From Pseudomonas sp. TH31 (GTDB lineage: Bacteria > Pseudomonadota > Gammaproteobacteria > Pseudomonadales > Pseudomonadaceae), in contig NZ_JAEKEZ010000009.1 of the NCBI RefSeq assembly GCF_016650815.1, positions 1-64,000 of the forward strand: 64,000 nucleotides of DNA. The letters run 5' to 3'. The number at the start of each line of letters is the position of its first letter. Position 1 is the first letter of the stretch. The notes beneath the pieces were generated by a model, which was given only the letters and a program-made list of their open reading frames with translations, ran no database searches and was not told the DNA's origin. The translations under genes were made by a program, and so were the position numbers. Positions 11,802 through 22,216 of the stretch are shown piece after piece.

Positions 11802-12744
11802 TCGGCGAACAACATCTCTCCGGTTTTCCCCATCAACAGGCCCTGATTCTGCTCTGTAACCTGACGGATGTAATCCCACAACAGGGTGATCCGCTTGAGC
11901 TTGCGCAGGTCCTCGCGGCAGTACATCCAGAACTGCCGGGTGATGTTGATCTCTGCCGGCAACACCGGCAGCAGCCGTGGATCCTGCGCCGCCAGGAAGC
12001 ACGGCAGAATCGCCAGGGATCGCCCTTGCTGCGCCGCCACGAACTGCGCGATCACGCTGGTGCTGCGCAGGTTGGCGCTGGCGCCGGGCAGCACGTTCGC
12101 CAGGTACAGCAGCTCCGAGCTGAACGCCAGGTCGTCGACATAACTGATAAATGAATGTTTACCCAAGTCGGCCGGGCGGCGGATCGGTGGGTGTTTGTCG
12201 AGGTAATCCTGGGTCGCGTACAGCTGCAATTTGTAGTCGCAGAGTTTGCAGCAGACGTACGGGCCATGCTCCGGGCGCTCCAGGGCGATGACGATGTCCG
12301 CCTCGCGCTTGGACAGGCTGATGAAGTGCGGCAGCGGCAGGATGTCCACCGAGATCGCCGGGTAGGCGTCGACGAAGTGGCTCAACTGCGGGGTGATGAA
12401 AAAACTGCCGAAGCCTTCGGTGCAGCCCATGCGCACATGCCCGGACAACGCCACGCCGGAACCGGAAACCTGCTCACAGGCCATGTGCAGCGTGCTTTCA
12501 ATCGACTCGGCATAACCGAGCAAGCGCAGGCCTTCGGCGGTCAGGACGAAACCGCTGGTCCGGGACTTTTCGAACAGCAACGTGCCCAATGCCGCTTCCA
12601 GCGAATTGATGCGCCGGGACACGGTGGTGTAGTCCACCGCCAGGCGCTTGGCCGCGGTGCTGGCCTTGCGGGTGCGGGCGACTTCGAGGAAAAACTTGAG
12701 GTCATCCCAGTTCAGCGAACCTAAAGACGTGATGTTTTTTGCAT
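11798..12744 (-). CDS. LysR-family regulator next to mmsAB (start disrupted by one base)
   Basis: LysR-type regulator, probably controlling the divergent mmsAB genes. The DNA-binding helix-turn-helix begins LNWDDLKFFLEVARTRKASTAAKRLAVDYTTVSRRINSLE, and the effector domain follows. In the sequence as given, the only in-frame ATG is at 12637, which would cut the helix-turn-helix in half. A good ATG lies at 12744-12742 but is out of frame by one. Extending the run of six T at 12735-12740 to seven would join it to the rest and give the N terminus MQKNITSLGSLNWDD. I therefore place the start at 12744 and treat the gap as another homopolymer deletion. The 3' end touches the yfiB stop on the opposite strand. 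Confidence 0.85.
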
Positions 12745-12893
12745 ATTGGACCGGCTTTTATGTGCGTTCTTATTAGAAGTTTGCACATCTATACTCCAAA
12801 AACAGTCCGACAACCAATTCGCGACACACGCCTCATCTCAAGGCGACTTACCCGCCTTGGCTCCCTGCATAACAATAAGTATTGGAGACCAGC

Positions 12894-14420
12894 ATGAACG
12901 CATCGCTCACGCCAAACGAAACCACCGTCCAGACCGTAAAGCTGTTGATCAACGGCGAGTGGGTCGAGTCCCAGACCACCGAGTGGCACGACATCGTCAA
13001 CCCGGCGACCCAGCAAGTGCTGGCCAAGGTCCCGTTTGCTACCGCGCAGGAAGTCGACGCCGCCATCAATGCTGCCCATCGCGCCTTCCAGACCTGGAAG
13101 CTGACGCCCATCGGCGCGCGGATGCGCATCATGCTCAAGCTTCAGGCGTTGATTCGCGAACACTCCAAACGCATCGCCGTGGTGTTGAGTGCCGAACAAG
13201 GTAAAACCATCGCTGACGCTGAAGGCGACATTTTCCGTGGCCTGGAAGTGGTCGAGCATGCCTGCTCCATCGGCACCCTGCAAATGGGCGAGTTCGCCGA
13301 GAACGTTGCCGGTGGCGTTGATACCTACACCCTGCGTCAGCCGATCGGCGTCTGCGCCGGCATCACCCCGTTCAACTTCCCGGCGATGATTCCGTTGTGG
13401 ATGTTCCCGATGGCCATCGCCTGCGGCAACACCTTCGTGCTCAAGCCGTCCGAACAGGATCCGCTGTCGACCGTACTGCTGGTGGAACTGGCCATCGAGG
13501 CCGGTGTTCCGGCGGGCGTGCTCAACGTGGTTCACGGTGGCAAGGACGTGGTGGACGCACTTTGCACGCACAAGGACATCAAGGCGGTTTCCTTCGTCGG
13601 CTCGACCGCCGTCGGGACGCACGTCTACGACCTGGCCGGCAAACACGGCAAACGCGTGCAATCGATGATGGGCGCCAAGAACCACGCCGTGGTGCTGCCG
13701 GATGCCAATCGCGAACAAACCCTTAATGCGTTGGTCGGCGCCGGTTTCGGTGCCGCCGGTCAGCGTTGCATGGCGACGTCGGTGGTGGTGCTGGTGGGCG
13801 CGGCCAGGCAATGGCTGCCGGACCTCAAGGCACTGGCGCAGAAACTCAAAGTGAACGCGGGTAGCGAGGCGGGCACCGACGTCGGTCCGGTGATTTCCAA
13901 AAAGGCCAAGGCGCGGATTCTGGATCTGATCGAAAGCGGCATCAAGGAAGGCGCCAAGCTGGAACTCGACGGTCGCGAGATCAGCGTTCCGGGCTTCGAG
14001 AAGGGCAACTTTGTGGGGCCGACCCTGTTCTCCGGCGTAACCACCGAGATGCAGATCTACACCCAGGAAATCTTCGGCCCGGTGCTGGTGGTACTGGAAG
14101 TCGACACCCTCGACCAGGCGATTGCGCTGGTCAACGCCAACCCGTTCGGCAACGGCACCGGCCTGTTCACCCAGAGCGGTGCGGCGGCGCGTAAATTCCA
14201 GAGCGAAATCGACGTCGGCCAGGTCGGGATCAACATCCCGATTCCGGTGCCGGTCCCGTTCTTCAGCTTCACCGGTTCCCGTGGTTCGAAACTCGGCGAC
14301 CTCGGCCCGTATGGCAAGCAAGTGGTGCAGTTCTACACTCAGACCAAGACTGTCACCAGTCGCTGGTTCGATGACGACAGCGTCAACGACGGTGTGAACA
14401 CCACCATCAACTTGCGTTAA
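12894..14420 (+). CDS. mmsA: Methylmalonate-semialdehyde dehydrogenase (CoA-acylating)
   Basis: MmsA oxidises methylmalonate semialdehyde to propionyl-CoA (and malonate semialdehyde to acetyl-CoA) in valine and pyrimidine catabolism. The 508-residue aldehyde dehydrogenase has [12 protein letters not shown], and the catalytic cysteine is in GQRCMATS at about residue 292. The substrate/coenzyme segments [17 protein letters not shown] and [10 protein letters not shown] match the MmsA subfamily. The ATG at 12894 follows GGAGA at 12884-12888; the TTG at 12882 is inside the ribosome-binding region and is less likely. mmsB follows 10 bases after the stop, so the pair is an operon. Confidence 0.95.
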   Translation: MNASLTPNETTVQTVKLLINGEWVESQTTEWHDIVNPATQQVLAKVPFATAQEVDAAINAAHRAFQTWKLTPIGARMRIMLKLQALIREHSKRIAVVLSAEQGKTIADAEGDIFRGLEVVEHACSIGTLQMGEFAENVAGGVDTYTLRQPIGVCAGITPFNFPAMIPLWMFPMAIACGNTFVLKPSEQDPLSTVLLVELAIEAGVPAGVLNVVHGGKDVVDALCTHKDIKAVSFVGSTAVGTHVYDLAGKHGKRVQSMMGAKNHAVVLPDANREQTLNALVGAGFGAAGQRCMATSVVVLVGAARQWLPDLKALAQKLKVNAGSEAGTDVGPVISKKAKARILDLIESGIKEGAKLELDGREISVPGFEKGNFVGPTLFSGVTTEMQIYTQEIFGPVLVVLEVDTLDQAIALVNANPFGNGTGLFTQSGAAARKFQSEIDVGQVGINIPIPVPVPFFSFTGSRGSKLGDLGPYGKQVVQFYTQTKTVTSRWFDDDSVNDGVNTTINLR

Positions 14421-14430
14421 GGAGCCGGAC

Positions 14431-15318
14431 ATGAAAATCGCTTTTATCGGTCTCGGCAACATGGGCGCGCCGATGGCGCGCAACCTGATCAAGGCTGGCC
14501 ATTCGCTGAACCTGGTCGATCTGAACAAAACCGTGCTGGCCGAGCTGGCACAACTGGGTGGCAGCATCAGCGCCTCGGCCCGCGAGGCCGCAGAAGGCGC
14601 AGAGCTGGTGATCACCATGCTCCCCGCCGCTGTGCATGTGCGCAGCGTCTGGCTGGGTGAGGATGGCGTGCTCGCCGGTATCGGCAAAGGCGTGCCGGCG
14701 GTGGATTGCAGCACCATTGATCCGCAGACCGCGCGCGAGGTGGCTGCCGCAGCGGCCAAGCAAGGCGTGGCCATGGCCGATGCACCGGTTTCCGGCGGCA
14801 CCGGCGGTGCCACGGCCGGGACGCTGACCTTCATGGTCGGCGCCACCCCTGAACTGTTCGCCACCCTGCAACCTGTGCTGGCGCAGATGGGCCGCAACAT
14901 CGTCCATTGCGGCGAAGTCGGCACCGGGCAAATTGCCAAGATCTGCAACAACCTGTTGCTGGCGATCTCCATGGTCGGCGTCAGTGAAGCCATGGCCCTG
15001 GGCGATGCGCTGGGGATCGACACCGGTGTGTTGGCCGGGATCATCAACAGCTCGACCGGGCGTTGCTGGAGTTCGGAAATGTACAACCCGTGGCCGGGCA
15101 TCGTCGAAACGGCGCCGGCCTCGCGCGGCTATACCGGCGGTTTCGGTGCCGAACTGATGCTCAAGGATCTGGGGCTGGCCACGGAGGCGGCACGTCAGGC
15201 GCACCAACCGGTGGTGCTTGGCGCAGTGGCGCAGCAGTTGTATCAGGCGATGAGCCAGCGCGGGGAGGGTGGCAAGGACTTCTCGGCGATCATCAACAGC
15301 TATCGCAAACCCCTGTAG
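14431..15318 (+). CDS. mmsB: 3-hydroxyisobutyrate dehydrogenase
   Basis: NAD-dependent 3-hydroxyisobutyrate dehydrogenase, the step before MmsA in valine degradation. The 295-residue protein starts with the Rossmann motif IAFIGLGNMGAPMARNL, followed by the substrate-binding signature DAPVSGGTGGATAGTL and the catalytic lysine region GQIAKICNNLLL (Lys at about residue 170). GGAGCC precedes the ATG at 14431. The stop codon TAG at 15316-15318 is supplied by the first bases of a REP element (GTAGGCGCTGCCG...), so the REP abuts or has replaced the original gene end. Confidence 0.95.
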   Translation: MKIAFIGLGNMGAPMARNLIKAGHSLNLVDLNKTVLAELAQLGGSISASAREAAEGAELVITMLPAAVHVRSVWLGEDGVLAGIGKGVPAVDCSTIDPQTAREVAAAAAKQGVAMADAPVSGGTGGATAGTLTFMVGATPELFATLQPVLAQMGRNIVHCGEVGTGQIAKICNNLLLAISMVGVSEAMALGDALGIDTGVLAGIINSSTGRCWSSEMYNPWPGIVETAPASRGYTGGFGAELMLKDLGLATEAARQAHQPVVLGAVAQQLYQAMSQRGEGGKDFSAIINSYRKPL

Positions 15319-15520
15319 GCGCTGCCGAAGGCTCGGGCCGCGTTCGGACGATCTTTTGACAGGCAACACAATACGATTTTTCTCCGGGAATCCGCGTCGG
15401 TCGGCTTCCCGGTTTTTTATTCAGGCGAAATGAAAAGATCGTCCGAACGCGGCCCGAACCTTCGGCAGCTCCTACATGGGAATGTGTACACCCTGTAGGA
15501 GCTGCCGCAGGCTGCGATCT
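15315..15520. repeat. REP inverted pair plus single REP around a terminator
   Basis: A REP half at 15315-15357 and its inverted partner at about 15432-15476 form a BIME. A further REP (GTAGGAGCTGCCGCAGGCTG) begins near 15496. These match the group at 34969, 55165 and 56426, including the variant core CTCGGGCCGCGTTCGGACG. The arrangement ends the mmsAB unit. Confidence 0.85.
15383..15420 (+). terminator. Intrinsic terminator after mmsAB
   Basis: Stem CCGGGAA / TTCCCGG with an intervening loop, followed by a T6 tract, about 65-100 bases past the mmsB stop. It lies inside the loop formed by the flanking inverted REPs. Confidence 0.7.
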
Positions 15521-15529
15521 TTTGCTTTA

Positions 15530-15874
15530 TCAGGCAAACACAAAATACTTACGCACGGTCTCAACCACTTCCCACGTGCCTTTCATCCCCGGCTCGATGA
15601 CAAAGATGTCCCCGGCGCGCAGATGAATCGGCGCTTTCCCTTCCGGGGTGATGATGCAGTAGCCCTCGCGGAAATCGCAGTATTCCCACTTCACGTATTC
15701 CACGTACCACTTGCCTGGCGTGCAGATCCAGGTGCCCATGATCTTGCTGCCGTCTTCGCTGGTGTAGGCGTTGAGGTTGACGGTGTGCGGGTCGCCTTCG
15801 AGTTTTTCCCATTTGCAGGCGTCGAGCACCGGCAGCGGGTGGGTGTCGCGAAGAACGGTGATAGGTGTGGACAT
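15530..15874 (-). CDS. Small cupin-fold protein
   Basis: Single-domain cupin of 114 residues with start MSTPITVLRD at 15874; an upstream ATG at 15889 would add five residues. The cupin pattern is visible as YCDFREGYCIITPEGKAPIHLRAGDIFVIEPGMKGTWEV: a beta-barrel motif with the G-(D)-x-F-x-x-P-G element of motif 2. It resembles the DUF861 / (S)-ureidoglycine aminohydrolase-like cupins. Substrate unknown. It is transcribed toward the mmsAB REP region and stands alone. Confidence 0.8.
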   Translation of the reverse strand: MSTPITVLRDTHPLPVLDACKWEKLEGDPHTVNLNAYTSEDGSKIMGTWICTPGKWYVEYVKWEYCDFREGYCIITPEGKAPIHLRAGDIFVIEPGMKGTWEVVETVRKYFVFA

Positions 15875-16174
15875 GTGAACTCCAGACATAAGCAGAAGAA
15901 CGAAGTCGCCACCCTATAGGGCTTGGCCCGGTATCAGTTGTCTGTACTCGACACTGAGCTATCCAGAAACGCAGCGACCCTTATCAGTCCACGCAACGCT
16001 CGGCGGATGAGAGTGGCGTTTGAGCGATCTGTTTTTTCCCGTTGAAATGTCCTCTCGATAAAGCCCTGGATCCTGGCAGTTCCTGCGAAATAACCCGGCG
16101 TTTTCGAAGGTTTTCGCAAGAATATTCACCGGTATCACTCGTATCATTCATTTCGGACATGCCGAGAGTTTGCA

Positions 16175-16840
16175 ATGAAAAAAACAAGATCGTGGTGGGA
16201 CATCAGCCCGCCCTTGAGCGCGGCAACACCGACCTGGCCGGGTGATACGCCGTTTCAGGAAGCGCGCGTCTGGACCTTCGGGCCCGAGTGCCCGGTGAAT
16301 GTCGGGCGCATTACCCTGTCGCCTCACACGGGCGCCCATGTCGACGCACCGCTGCACTACAGCGCTGATGGTGCGCCGATTGGCGAGGTGTCGCTGGACG
16401 TTTACATGGGGCCTTGCCGGGTATTGCATTGCCTGGACAGCGGCCCACTGGTGCATCCTGAACAACTGACGGGGCGTTTGGACGATCTGCCCGAACGTGT
16501 CCTGTTGCGCACCTATCGCCAGGCGCCGCAGACGACCTGGGATGCGGATTTCACCGCGGTCGCCAGGGAAACCGTCGACTTGCTGGCCAGCCTCGGAGTG
16601 CGCTTGATCGGCATCGATACGCCTTCGCTGGACCCGCAGCAATCCAAGACCATGGATTCGCACAATGCGGTGGCCCGCCATGGCATGGCGATCCTGGAAG
16701 GCATCGTGCTCGATGAGGTACCGGAAGGGGACTACGAACTGATTGCCCTGCCGCTGCGCTTTGCCCATCTCGACGCCAGCCCGGTCCGGGCCATTTTGCG
16801 TCCACTCAATACACCGCCATGTGAGGAGCCTGCACAATGA
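16175..16840 (+). CDS. kynB: Kynurenine formamidase (arylformamidase)
   Basis: KynB hydrolyses N-formylkynurenine to kynurenine and formate, step 2 of tryptophan degradation. The 221-residue cyclase-family protein begins [21 protein letters not shown], typical of KynB, and carries the metal-binding motif [12 protein letters not shown]. Later segments [24 protein letters not shown] and [19 protein letters not shown] are family hallmarks. The ATG at 16175 follows GAGAG at 16163-16167. The stop overlaps the kynA start (ATGA), so kynB and kynA are coupled. Confidence 0.95.
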   Translation: MKKTRSWWDISPPLSAATPTWPGDTPFQEARVWTFGPECPVNVGRITLSPHTGAHVDAPLHYSADGAPIGEVSLDVYMGPCRVLHCLDSGPLVHPEQLTGRLDDLPERVLLRTYRQAPQTTWDADFTAVARETVDLLASLGVRLIGIDTPSLDPQQSKTMDSHNAVARHGMAILEGIVLDEVPEGDYELIALPLRFAHLDASPVRAILRPLNTPPCEEPAQ

Positions 16841-17691
16841 GCCAATGTCCGTATTCATCAGGTCACCCGCCAGAAGAATGGCATGACGCCGAGCTGAATT
16901 TTTCCGATTCCATGAGCTATGGCGACTACCTGGATCTTGGGCGCATTCTCAGTGCCCAGCACCCGTTGTCGCCGGACCATAACGAGATGCTGTTCATCAT
17001 CCAGCACCAGACTTCCGAGCTGTGGATGAAGCTGATGTTGCACGAGCTCAAGGCTGCCCGCGAACACCTGCGCCTGGGCGAATTGCCGCCGGCCTTCAAG
17101 ATGCTGGCGCGGGTTTCGCGGATTTTTGATCAACTGGTGCATGCCTGGACGGTGCTGGCCACCATGACCCCGACCGAGTACCACTCGATTCGGCCATTTT
17201 TGGGGCAGTCCTCGGGCTTTCAATCGTTTCAGTACCGTGAGATCGAGTTCATTCTGGGCAACAAAAGCGCGACCCTGTTACGCCCCCATGCCCATCGTCC
17301 GGAGCTGTTGCAGGAACTCGAAAAGGCGATCGCCACCCCGTCGCTGTATGACGAAGCGATTCGTTTGATGGCCAGCGCCGGCCTGCAGATTGACCCGCAG
17401 CGCTTCGAGCGTGACCCGAGCAGCGCGACGCAGCATGACGCCTCGGTCGAGGCTGCCTGGCGCGAGGTCTACACCGACCCGTCGCGTTACTGGGATCTCT
17501 ATCAACTGGCCGAAAAGCTCATCGACCTCGAGGACTCGTTCCGCCAATGGCGCTTCCGGCATGTCACCACCGTTGAGCGGATCATCGGTTTCCAGCCGGG
17601 CACCGGCGGCACGGAAGGGGTGGGTTACTTGCGCAAGATGCTCGATACCGTGCTGTTCCCGGAGTTGTGGCGCGTACGCTCGACGCTCTGA
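16837..17691 (+). CDS. kynA: Tryptophan 2,3-dioxygenase
   Basis: Heme dioxygenase that opens the indole ring of L-tryptophan to N-formylkynurenine, committing it to the kynurenine route. It has 284 residues, typical for bacterial enzymes. Signatures are [55 protein letters not shown], and the C-terminal [31 protein letters not shown] with the proximal heme histidine and the tryptophan carboxylate-binding threonine. It is coupled to kynB upstream and followed by a strong terminator. Confidence 0.97.
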   Translation: MSQCPYSSGHPPEEWHDAELNFSDSMSYGDYLDLGRILSAQHPLSPDHNEMLFIIQHQTSELWMKLMLHELKAAREHLRLGELPPAFKMLARVSRIFDQLVHAWTVLATMTPTEYHSIRPFLGQSSGFQSFQYREIEFILGNKSATLLRPHAHRPELLQELEKAIATPSLYDEAIRLMASAGLQIDPQRFERDPSSATQHDASVEAAWREVYTDPSRYWDLYQLAEKLIDLEDSFRQWRFRHVTTVERIIGFQPGTGGTEGVGYLRKMLDTVLFPELWRVRSTL

Positions 17692-17702
17692 TCCGACACA
17701 GA

Positions 17703-17745
17703 CAAAAAAGCCCCGGCATTCATTGAATCCGGGGCATTTTTTTGG
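17703..17745 (+). terminator. Terminator after kynBA
   Basis: GCCCCGG ... CCGGGGC hairpin with a short A/T loop, flanked by A6 and T7 tracts. It lies 12 bases after the kynA stop. The A tract on the other side means it can also stop the convergent permease transcript. Confidence 0.85.
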
Positions 17746-17782
17746 GTGATCGCCAAAGATTTTCGGTGCAGACCCGATCCCC

Positions 17783-17814
17783 GTAGGAGCTGCCGCAGGC
17801 TGCGATCTTTTCGG
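17783..17814. repeat. Single REP element
   Basis: GTAGGAGCTGCCGCAGGCTG followed by CGATCTTTTC, between kynA and the 3' end of the convergent permease gene. Confidence 0.8.
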
Positions 17815-17822
17815 GCCTGACG

Positions 17823-19225
17823 CTACTGAACGGCTGGCAACCCACGCTCCCGCGCCACCCGCACCCGGTAGAAAACGTAGATGATCAACACCCACACCGG
17901 TATCGCGAAGACCGAGGCGCGTATGCCAGGGATCATCCACATCACGCAGATGATCATGGCCATGAACGCCAGGCACAGGTAGTTGCTGAAGGGAAACCAG
18001 AACGACTTGAAGCCCGGCACGATGCCTTGCTGGCCCATGACCTTGCGAAACTTCAGGTGGGTCAGGCTGATCAGTGTCCAGTTGATCATCAGCGAGGCGA
18101 CCACCAGGGCGAACAGCAGCTCCAGCGCTTCATGCGGGGCGAGATAGTTGACCAGCACCGACAACATCGTGATCAGCGCCGATAGGCCCAGCGCGCGCAA
18201 CGGCACGCCCTGTTTGTTCAGCTTCATCAGCGACTTCGGTGCATCGCCCTGTTCGGCCAGGCCGTAGAGCATACGGCTGTTGCAGTAGACGCCGCTGTTG
18301 TAGACCGACAGCGCCGCTGTGAGCACCACGAAGTTGAGGATTTGTGCCGCCGTATCACTGCCGATCAGCGAGAAAATCTGCACGAACGGGCTGCCGCTGT
18401 AAGTATCGCCGGACGCGCCGAGGGTCTGCAGCAGTTGATCCCATGGGTACAGCGAAAGCAGTACGGTGAGAGCGCCGACGTAGAAGATCAACACCCGATA
18501 AACCACCTGGTTGATCGCTTTGGGGATGACTTTCCTCGGTTCGCTGGCTTCCGCCGCGGTGATGCCGACCAGTTCCAGGCCACCGAAGGAGAACATGATG
18601 AACGCCATCGACATCAGCAAGCCGGTGGTGCCATTGGGGAAAAACCGCCGTGGCTCCATAGATTGCTGACCGAAGCCTGGGGGCCGCCCGAGCCGCTGAA
18701 CAGCATGTAGCAACCCAGAACGATCATGCCGATGATGGCCACGACCTTGATGATCGCAAACCAGAACTCCATCTCGCCGAAGACTTTGACGTTCAGCGTA
18801 TTGATCAGGTTGACCAGCACGAAGAACACCGCCGCGCTGACCCAGGTGGGAATTTCCGGCCACCAGAACTGCACGTATTTGCCGACGGCCGTCAGCTCTG
18901 CCATGCCGACCAGCACATACAGCACCCAGTAGTTCCAGCCGGACAGGAATCCGGCATAACCGCCCCAGTATTTGTGGGCGAAGTGACTGAAAGAACCGGC
19001 AACCGGCTCCTCGACGATCATCTCCCCCAGCTGGCGCATGATCAGGAAGGCGATGAACCCGGCAATCGCGTAGCCAAGAATCATTGACGGCCCTGCGGAC
19101 TTGAGTACGCCGGCCGAACCGAGGAACAGCCCGGTACCAATCGCTCCGCCCAGGGCGATCAGTTGAATATGGCGATTTTTCAATCCTCGTTTGAGCTCGC
19201 CCTGTTGCAAGATTTCATCCGCCAT
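17823..19225 (-). CDS. AroP-like amino acid permease (one apparent frameshift)
   Basis: Amino acid/proton symporter of the AAT (APC) family, about 12 membrane helices. The N-terminal frame (19225-18614) begins MADEILQQGELKRGLKNRHIQ, then IALGGAIGTGLFLGSA, the family hallmark. It breaks at HGGFSPM. The other frame continues [35 protein letters not shown] to 17823. The break is in the run of five A at 18640-18644 (plus strand). One more base gives 467 residues, the normal length. The sequence is closest in style to aromatic amino acid transporters, and its place between kynA and antC makes tryptophan or anthranilate-related uptake likely; that substrate is inferred from context. Confidence 0.88.
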
Positions 19226-19268
19226 CTCGTTCCCTTTTGATTATTGTTGTCAGGTCTGATGTGAAGCG

Positions 19269-20288
19269 TCAGATATTACTCTCGGTGAACTTTTCGTAAT
19301 ACAGATGAACGCTGTCCAGGGCCTGGGATTGCAGCCAGCTCTTGATCGATTCGACCATCGGCGGTGGTCCGCAGACATACATATCGGCAGGTGCGTCGTG
19401 GAGTTCACTGATATCGAAATGTTCGGCAATGTAGCCGCGTTTTCCTGTCCACTGCGGCGACGGATCACTCACCACTTCAGTGTAGCGAAACCCTGGAATG
19501 CGCTCGGCATAGGCCTCGATGCGTGCTCGTTCGCACAGGTCGGCAGCGTCCCGCACGCCGTAGTACAAATGCACCGGTTGCGGGCACCCACGCTCGGCCA
19601 ATTCGTCGAGCATGCCCAGCAGCGCGGAAAGCCCGGTACCGCCCGCCACCAGGATCAGGGGCTTGGCAACGTGACGAAGATAGAAGGCGCCCAGCGGTGC
19701 CTCCAGCCCGATTTTGTCGCCCACCTGGCAGCGTTCACGGATGTAGTTGCTCATCATGCCGTCGGGTAACAGTCGAATCAGGAATTGCAGTTGATTGCTG
19801 CTGCTCGGTCGGTTGGCGAACGAATAGGAACGCTTGCTTTGAGTGCCCGGGATCAGCAGCCTGGCGTATTGCCCCGGCAGGAAATCCAGTTGGCCTGTCG
19901 GGCCAAGGTCCAGATGCAGGATCGCGGTACTGGCCGACACCTGTCGGACTTCAGTGACTGTGCCGCTGAGAGGCTCAGGACCCGATGCGTTGCACAGGCT
20001 TGAAGCAAAGTCGAAATAGAACGCTGCGTCGGATTTGACCCGGGTCTGGCAGGAAAGCATTTTGCGTTGCAGCAAGTCTTGGGCGCAGAGGGCTTCCTCG
20101 TCGACGTAATCCTGGCTGTAGTCACCCGAGTCGCAGCGACCCTGGCAGGTTCCGCAGACACCTTCGCGGCAATCCAGGGGAATGTTGATGCCATTGCGCA
20201 GGGCGGCGTCGAGCAGTATTTCGTTGGCTTGTACGGGAAAGAACAGCGTTTTGCCGTCGGCAAAGCTGAACGCGACCTTATGGTTCAT
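19269..20288 (-). CDS. antC: Anthranilate 1,2-dioxygenase reductase component
   Basis: Electron-transfer component that passes electrons from NADH through FAD and a [2Fe-2S] cluster to the AntAB oxygenase. Residues 1-95 form a plant-type ferredoxin with the cluster cysteines in CREGVCGTCQGRC and the distant LSCQTR. The ferredoxin-reductase part follows with the FAD motif RSYSFAN, the NAD motif LVAGGTGLSALLGMLDEL and a C-terminal YVCGPPPMVESIKSWL. It has 339 residues. It is third in the antABC operon, 18 bases after antB. The permease starts downstream on the same strand. Confidence 0.95.
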   Translation of the reverse strand: MNHKVAFSFADGKTLFFPVQANEILLDAALRNGINIPLDCREGVCGTCQGRCDSGDYSQDYVDEEALCAQDLLQRKMLSCQTRVKSDAAFYFDFASSLCNASGPEPLSGTVTEVRQVSASTAILHLDLGPTGQLDFLPGQYARLLIPGTQSKRSYSFANRPSSSNQLQFLIRLLPDGMMSNYIRERCQVGDKIGLEAPLGAFYLRHVAKPLILVAGGTGLSALLGMLDELAERGCPQPVHLYYGVRDAADLCERARIEAYAERIPGFRYTEVVSDPSPQWTGKRGYIAEHFDISELHDAPADMYVCGPPPMVESIKSWLQSQALDSVHLYYEKFTESNI

Positions 20289-20306
20289 GCCCCGGTCTCC
20301 ATGGTT

Positions 20307-20798
20307 TCAGAGGTGATAGAAATCGAGCACCGAATTGATGGTGTCGTTGAGCAGCAGCACATGCTTGCGAGTGATCAGCCAGCTGTCTGCGTGGGGCTTG
20401 AGGTGATAGGTCGCGCGGCCGTAAAACTGTTCGGACGTGGCCAGGCGATAGAACAGGGTGTGCCAGTTCAGGCGCACTTCCAGCTCTGCGCCGTCGAGTT
20501 CGCTGATCCGCACGTTGTTGATCAGGTGCGAGGTGCGCGGCATCGGCGTCGATGAGGCGGATTTACCGGTACGCAGGCGGAATACCCGGTCTTCCAGCCC
20601 CGAACGGTTGGGGTAGTAGATCAGCGACATTTCGCGTTTCGGGTCGCGGGTGTAGACGTGTTCCGAGTCCCATTGCGGCAGGTGAAATTCACTCTGCTCG
20701 TCGAACAGGTTGATATAGGCGTCCCACTCCCGGGCATCGCACAGTTCGGATTTGCGGTAGAAAAACTGCTCGATCTGGTACTGCAATTGCGCATTCAT
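20307..20798 (-). CDS. antB: Anthranilate 1,2-dioxygenase small (beta) subunit
   Basis: Beta subunit of the ring-hydroxylating oxygenase. The 163-residue protein starts MNAQLQYQIEQFFYRKSELCD; an ATG two codons earlier (20804) is possible and lies at the end of antA. Family features are the conserved WDAYINLFDEQSEFHLPQWDSEH region, DRVFRLRTGKSASSTPMPRTSHLINNVRI, and the C-terminal VLLLNDTINSVLDFYHL. It has no cofactor ligands, as expected. It overlaps or abuts antA and precedes antC. Confidence 0.95.
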   Translation of the reverse strand: MNAQLQYQIEQFFYRKSELCDAREWDAYINLFDEQSEFHLPQWDSEHVYTRDPKREMSLIYYPNRSGLEDRVFRLRTGKSASSTPMPRTSHLINNVRISELDGAELEVRLNWHTLFYRLATSEQFYGRATYHLKPHADSWLITRKHVLLLNDTINSVLDFYHL

Positions 20799-20800
20799 GT

Positions 20801-22216
20801 TCACACCTCACGCAGTTTCAGGGATTTCGCTTCCAGGCCATCGAGCAGGAATTTCTGCCAGTTGCTGTGCTGGTTGACGTAAAGCCCTTCGTGGGTGAAT
20901 TCGGTGCCGGTCATGGCCGGTGCGATGCCGATGGACTCGCTGTTGGGCGTGGCACCGGTTTCCCAGCGGTGGCTGCCGCGGGAAATATCGCTCCAGCGTT
21001 CCAGGCGTGCCTGGAAACCGCGCTGGGCTTCGCGAAACTCCACCAGGTCATCCGGTGTGCCCAGGCCCGAGACGTTGAAGAAGTCTTCGAACTGACGAAT
21101 GCGGTTTTCCCGATCGGCGTCCGACTCGTTTTTAACCCCCAGGCACTGGCTGATGATCTCGGTTTTGTTCCAGGCCAGCGGGCGGATGATGCGCAATTGC
21201 GAGCTGATCTGATCGAGGAAAAACAGGCTCGGATAGATGTTCAGGTTGCGCAGCCGATGCATCATCCATTCGGCTTTTTCCTGGCCGTGCTCTTCGATCA
21301 GGCGCGGCATGATCGTGGCGTAGCCGGAGCGCACCGCAGGGTTCGGCATGTCACTGAATAACAGGCTGTGACCATTGTTGAACGCGAACCAGCCGTCATC
21401 GGTGTTGGCGTCGCCGGCGCCGAGCTTGCTGTAGTCCAGCGTGCCGCTGGAGCGGGTGCCATTCTCGGTGTCGACCTGCTGGCGGTGCTGCACGGTGGCC
21501 ACGTAGTTATAGTGGACGGTGCTGACGTGATAGCCGTCCAGGCCGTTTTCATTCTGCAGTTTCCAGTTGCCGTCGTAGGTGTACGCCGACTTGCCGGGCA
21601 ACACCTCCAGCTCACCGGTCGGCGACTGGGCAACCATCATGTCGAAGAACACCTTGGCGTCGCCGAGGAAGTCTTCGAGGCTGTTATCGGCGTGTACATC
21701 CAGGCTGATAAACACAAAACCCCTGTAGCTCTGGATGCGCGCTTTTTTCAGGCCGCGGGTGGCCTTGTCGAAACCTTCGGGGTATTCGCCGGGCGCCTTG
21801 ACCTTCACCAGGCGGCCGTCGCTTTTGTAGCACCACGCATGGAACGGGCAGGTGAAGGTCGACTGGTTGCCCTTGCCGACGCGGGTCAGCGTCGTGCCAC
21901 GATGTTGGCAGGCGTTGATCAGGGCATTGAGCTGGCCGTCGCCGTCGCGGGTAATGATCATGGGCTGGCGGCCGGCGCGCATCGTCACGAAGTCGTGATT
22001 GTTGGCCAGCTCGCTTTCATGGCAGGCGTAAATCCAGTTCTTTTCGAAGATCAGCTCCATCTCCAGGTCGAACAACTGCGGCTCGGTGAAAATATCCCGG
22101 GCGATCCGGAATACGCCGTCTATCGGACGGAAGTCCAGGCAGCCTTCAATAAACGCTTTCCACTGCTCGAGGTTTTTTCGCCACTCATGGGTCTGTACCT
22201 TTTTTGTTCGGGGCAA
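20801..22216 (-). CDS. antA: Anthranilate 1,2-dioxygenase large (alpha) subunit
   Basis: Catalytic subunit of the Rieske dioxygenase that converts anthranilate to catechol, CO2 and ammonia. It has 471 residues. The Rieske [2Fe-2S] ligands are visible as CQH and, 17 residues later, CPFH (in NACQHRGTTL... and FTCPFHAWCY). The mononuclear iron histidines are in NGLDGYHVSTVHYNY. The N terminus FRPIDGVFRIARDIFTEPQLFDLEMELIFEK matches AntA. The gene heads the antABC operon, and its promoter region faces antR. Confidence 0.96.
   Translation of the reverse strand: MPRTKKVQTHEWRKNLEQWKAFIEGCLDFRPIDGVFRIARDIFTEPQLFDLEMELIFEKNWIYACHESELANNHDFVTMRAGRQPMIITRDGDGQLNALINACQHRGTTLTRVGKGNQSTFTCPFHAWCYKSDGRLVKVKAPGEYPEGFDKATRGLKKARIQSYRGFVFISLDVHADNSLEDFLGDAKVFFDMMVAQSPTGELEVLPGKSAYTYDGNWKLQNENGLDGYHVSTVHYNYVATVQHRQQVDTENGTRSSGTLDYSKLGAGDANTDDGWFAFNNGHSLLFSDMPNPAVRSGYATIMPRLIEEHGQEKAEWMMHRLRNLNIYPSLFFLDQISSQLRIIRPLAWNKTEIISQCLGVKNESDADRENRIRQFEDFFNVSGLGTPDDLVEFREAQRGFQARLERWSDISRGSHRWETGATPNSESIGIAPAMTGTEFTHEGLYVNQHSNWQKFLLDGLEAKSLKLREV

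Noticed and set aside
12789..15101. 770-residue open frame antisense to mmsAB
   Set aside because: It mirrors the coding strand of two well-recognised genes, has low-complexity composition and no family; typical high-GC shadow frame.
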